Shown: positions 62,872 through 64,000 of the stretch, in pieces
How the letters are laid out: each line of letters starts with the position of its first letter
Numbering within the stretch: position 1 is the stretch's first letter
Assembly: GCF_012927115.1 (NCBI RefSeq)
Contig: NZ_JABBFY010000001.1
Coordinates: forward strand, 1,426,001 to 1,490,000
Source of the DNA: Sphingomonas sp. G-3-2-10
GTDB lineage: Bacteria > Pseudomonadota > Alphaproteobacteria > Sphingomonadales > Sphingomonadaceae
Direction: 5' to 3'
DNA: 64,000 nucleotides
Program-made: the position numbers and the translations under genes
The notes under the pieces: model-generated
Told to the model about the DNA's origin: nothing
What the model saw: only the letters and a program-made list of their open reading frames with translations
Databases searched by the model: none

Positions 62872-64000
62872 ATGGCAACCAAGGCGACCGACGGCGGCAC
62901 TCTGAAGCGCCGCATCCGCAAGGTCTTCGGCGACATCCACGAAGTGGTGCAGATGCCGAACCTGATCGAGGTTCAGCGCGAATCCTACGAACAGTTCCTG
63001 CGCAGCGATCCCTCGATCGGCTATGTGTCGGGCCTGGAAAAGACCCTGCGCTCGGTCTTCCCGATCCGGGACTTCGCTGGCACCGCCGAGCTCGACTTCG
63101 TGACCTACGAACTCGAAAATCCGAAGTTCGACGTGGAAGAATGCCGTCAGCGCGGTATCACCTATGCAGCGCCGATGCGCGTTACCCTTCGCCTGATCGT
63201 GTTCGAGGTGGATCCCGATACGGAAGCCCGCTCGGTCCTCGATATCAAGGAGCAGGACGTTTACATGGGCGACATGCCGCTCATGACCTCGAACGGCACC
63301 TTCTTCATCAACGGCACCGAACGCGTCATCGTGTCGCAGATGCACCGCTCGCCGGGCGTGCTGTTCGACCATGACCGCGGCAAGACCCATGCCTCGGGCA
63401 AGTATCTCTTCGCTGCGCGCGTGATCCCGTATCGCGGTTCGTGGCTGGACTTCGAGTTCGACGCCAAGGACATCGTCAACGTCCGTATCGACCGTAAGCG
63501 CAAGCTGCCGGTGACGACCCTGCTCTATGCGCTCGGCCTGAACTCGGAAGAGATCCTCAACTATTTCTACAACCGCGTGACCTATGTCCGCGGCCCGAAC
63601 GGCTGGCAGATTCCGTTCGACCCCGCCAACTGGCGCGGTGCGAAGCCGATGTTCGACATCGTCGACGCGAAGTCGGGCGAAGTGATCTTCGCCGCCGGCA
63701 CCAAGATCAGCCCGCGCGCCGCCAACAAGGCGCAGAAGGACGGTCTCGAGACGCTGCTGATCCCGACCGAGGAAATCTTCAACCGCTACTCGGCGTTCGA
63801 CCTGATCAACGAAACCACCGGCGAGATCTATATCGAAGCCGGTGACGAAGTTTCGGCCGAGAATCTCGAAAAGCTGGACAAGGCCGGTATCGATCGCGTT
63901 GAGCTGCTCGACATCGATCACATCTCGACCGGTCCGTGGATCCGCAACACCCTCGCCGCCGACAAGGCCGAGGAACGCGAGCAGGCGCTGAGCGACATCT
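62872..64000 (+). CDS. rpoB: RNA polymerase beta subunit RpoB (partial, C-terminus outside window)
   Basis: The first 376 residues are present; the frame runs off the right edge. The N-terminal beta1/beta2 lobes are clear: [69 protein letters not shown] and the split beta lobe. The rifampicin region is beyond the window. The ATG at 62872 is chosen by homology. rpoB normally follows rplL in one transcript; here a terminator, three genes and a new promoter lie between. Confidence 0.98.
   Translation, partial: MATKATDGGTLKRRIRKVFGDIHEVVQMPNLIEVQRESYEQFLRSDPSIGYVSGLEKTLRSVFPIRDFAGTAELDFVTYELENPKFDVEECRQRGITYAAPMRVTLRLIVFEVDPDTEARSVLDIKEQDVYMGDMPLMTSNGTFFINGTERVIVSQMHRSPGVLFDHDRGKTHASGKYLFAARVIPYRGSWLDFEFDAKDIVNVRIDRKRKLPVTTLLYALGLNSEEILNYFYNRVTYVRGPNGWQIPFDPANWRGAKPMFDIVDAKSGEVIFAAGTKISPRAANKAQKDGLETLLIPTEEIFNRYSAFDLINETTGEIYIEAGDEVSAENLEKLDKAGIDRVELLDIDHISTGPWIRNTLAADKAEEREQALSDI

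Noticed and set aside
62752..63921. 389-codon minus-strand open frame
   Set aside because: Antisense to rpoB, which is certain.
1..64000. CRISPR arrays, transposons, prophage, integrases
   Set aside because: No regularly spaced repeats of 25-40 bp and no transposase, integrase or phage-like proteins were seen; the fragmentation of the ribosomal operon therefore shows no insertion-element trace.

Overview
The window is high-GC (roughly two thirds G+C) chromosomal DNA of an alphaproteobacterium, most likely a sphingomonad (Sphingomonas or a close relative). The signs are the gene order of the division/cell-wall cluster, the alphaproteobacterial LexA box (GTTC-N7-GTTC), an NDUFA12-type complex I protein, DUF2155, a FixLJ pair and the style of the TonB receptor. 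This is inference from gene content; no 16S rRNA is present. I saw no CRISPR array, transposase, integrase or phage gene.

Region 1 (1-12,500, minus strand): the mraZ-rsmH-ftsL-ftsI-murE-murF-mraY-murD-ftsW-murG-murC part of the dcw cluster. Most genes are joined by 4-bp stop/start overlaps. A 570-bp region upstream of mraZ holds four GGGA repeats at about 10-bp spacing, a candidate MraZ operator.

Region 2 (12,500-28,900): mixed housekeeping and envelope genes. These are a cysteine synthase, a DUF962 protein, a deoxyinosine glycosylase, a VWA lipoprotein, two paralogous lipoproteins, a LexA-controlled Y-family polymerase that looks leaderless, an orphan ParA, aat overlapping antisense with a DUF2155 gene, NDUFA12, DUF192, a double cold-shock protein, recX, a fatty acyl-AMP ligase and a GGDEF/EAL protein. 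It ends at tRNA-Trp.

Region 3 (28,800-64,000): the classical tRNA-Trp/secE-nusG/rplKA/rplJL/rpoB series is present in order and on the plus strand. It is split into pieces by about 4.9, 10.3, 10.7 and 5.3 kb of unrelated genes. Several pieces have their own candidate promoter and terminator. Insert 1 is a coherent respiratory module: alternative oxidase, group III truncated haemoglobin and DUF1971, divergent from a haem-PAS FixL and FixJ. Insert 2 holds a GlxA-type AraC regulator with hydrolase, dehydrogenase, PhzF and DMT-exporter genes, two of which share a 43-bp upstream element at identical spacing, and an ArsR-VOC-GST-DinB operon. Insert 3 holds a YiiX-like protein, a TPR protein, a membrane M28 peptidase, a Fur-box TonB receptor with DUF6607, and an undescribed three-gene envelope cluster with one AT-rich gene. 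Insert 4 is an OafA-type acyltransferase flanked by two paralogous, proline-rich, single-span membrane proteins.

The best candidates for something new are the three-gene envelope cluster (53,788-56,258), the paralogue/acyltransferase locus before rpoB (57,720-62,355), the shared 43-bp element, and the fragmented ribosomal/RNA polymerase operon.
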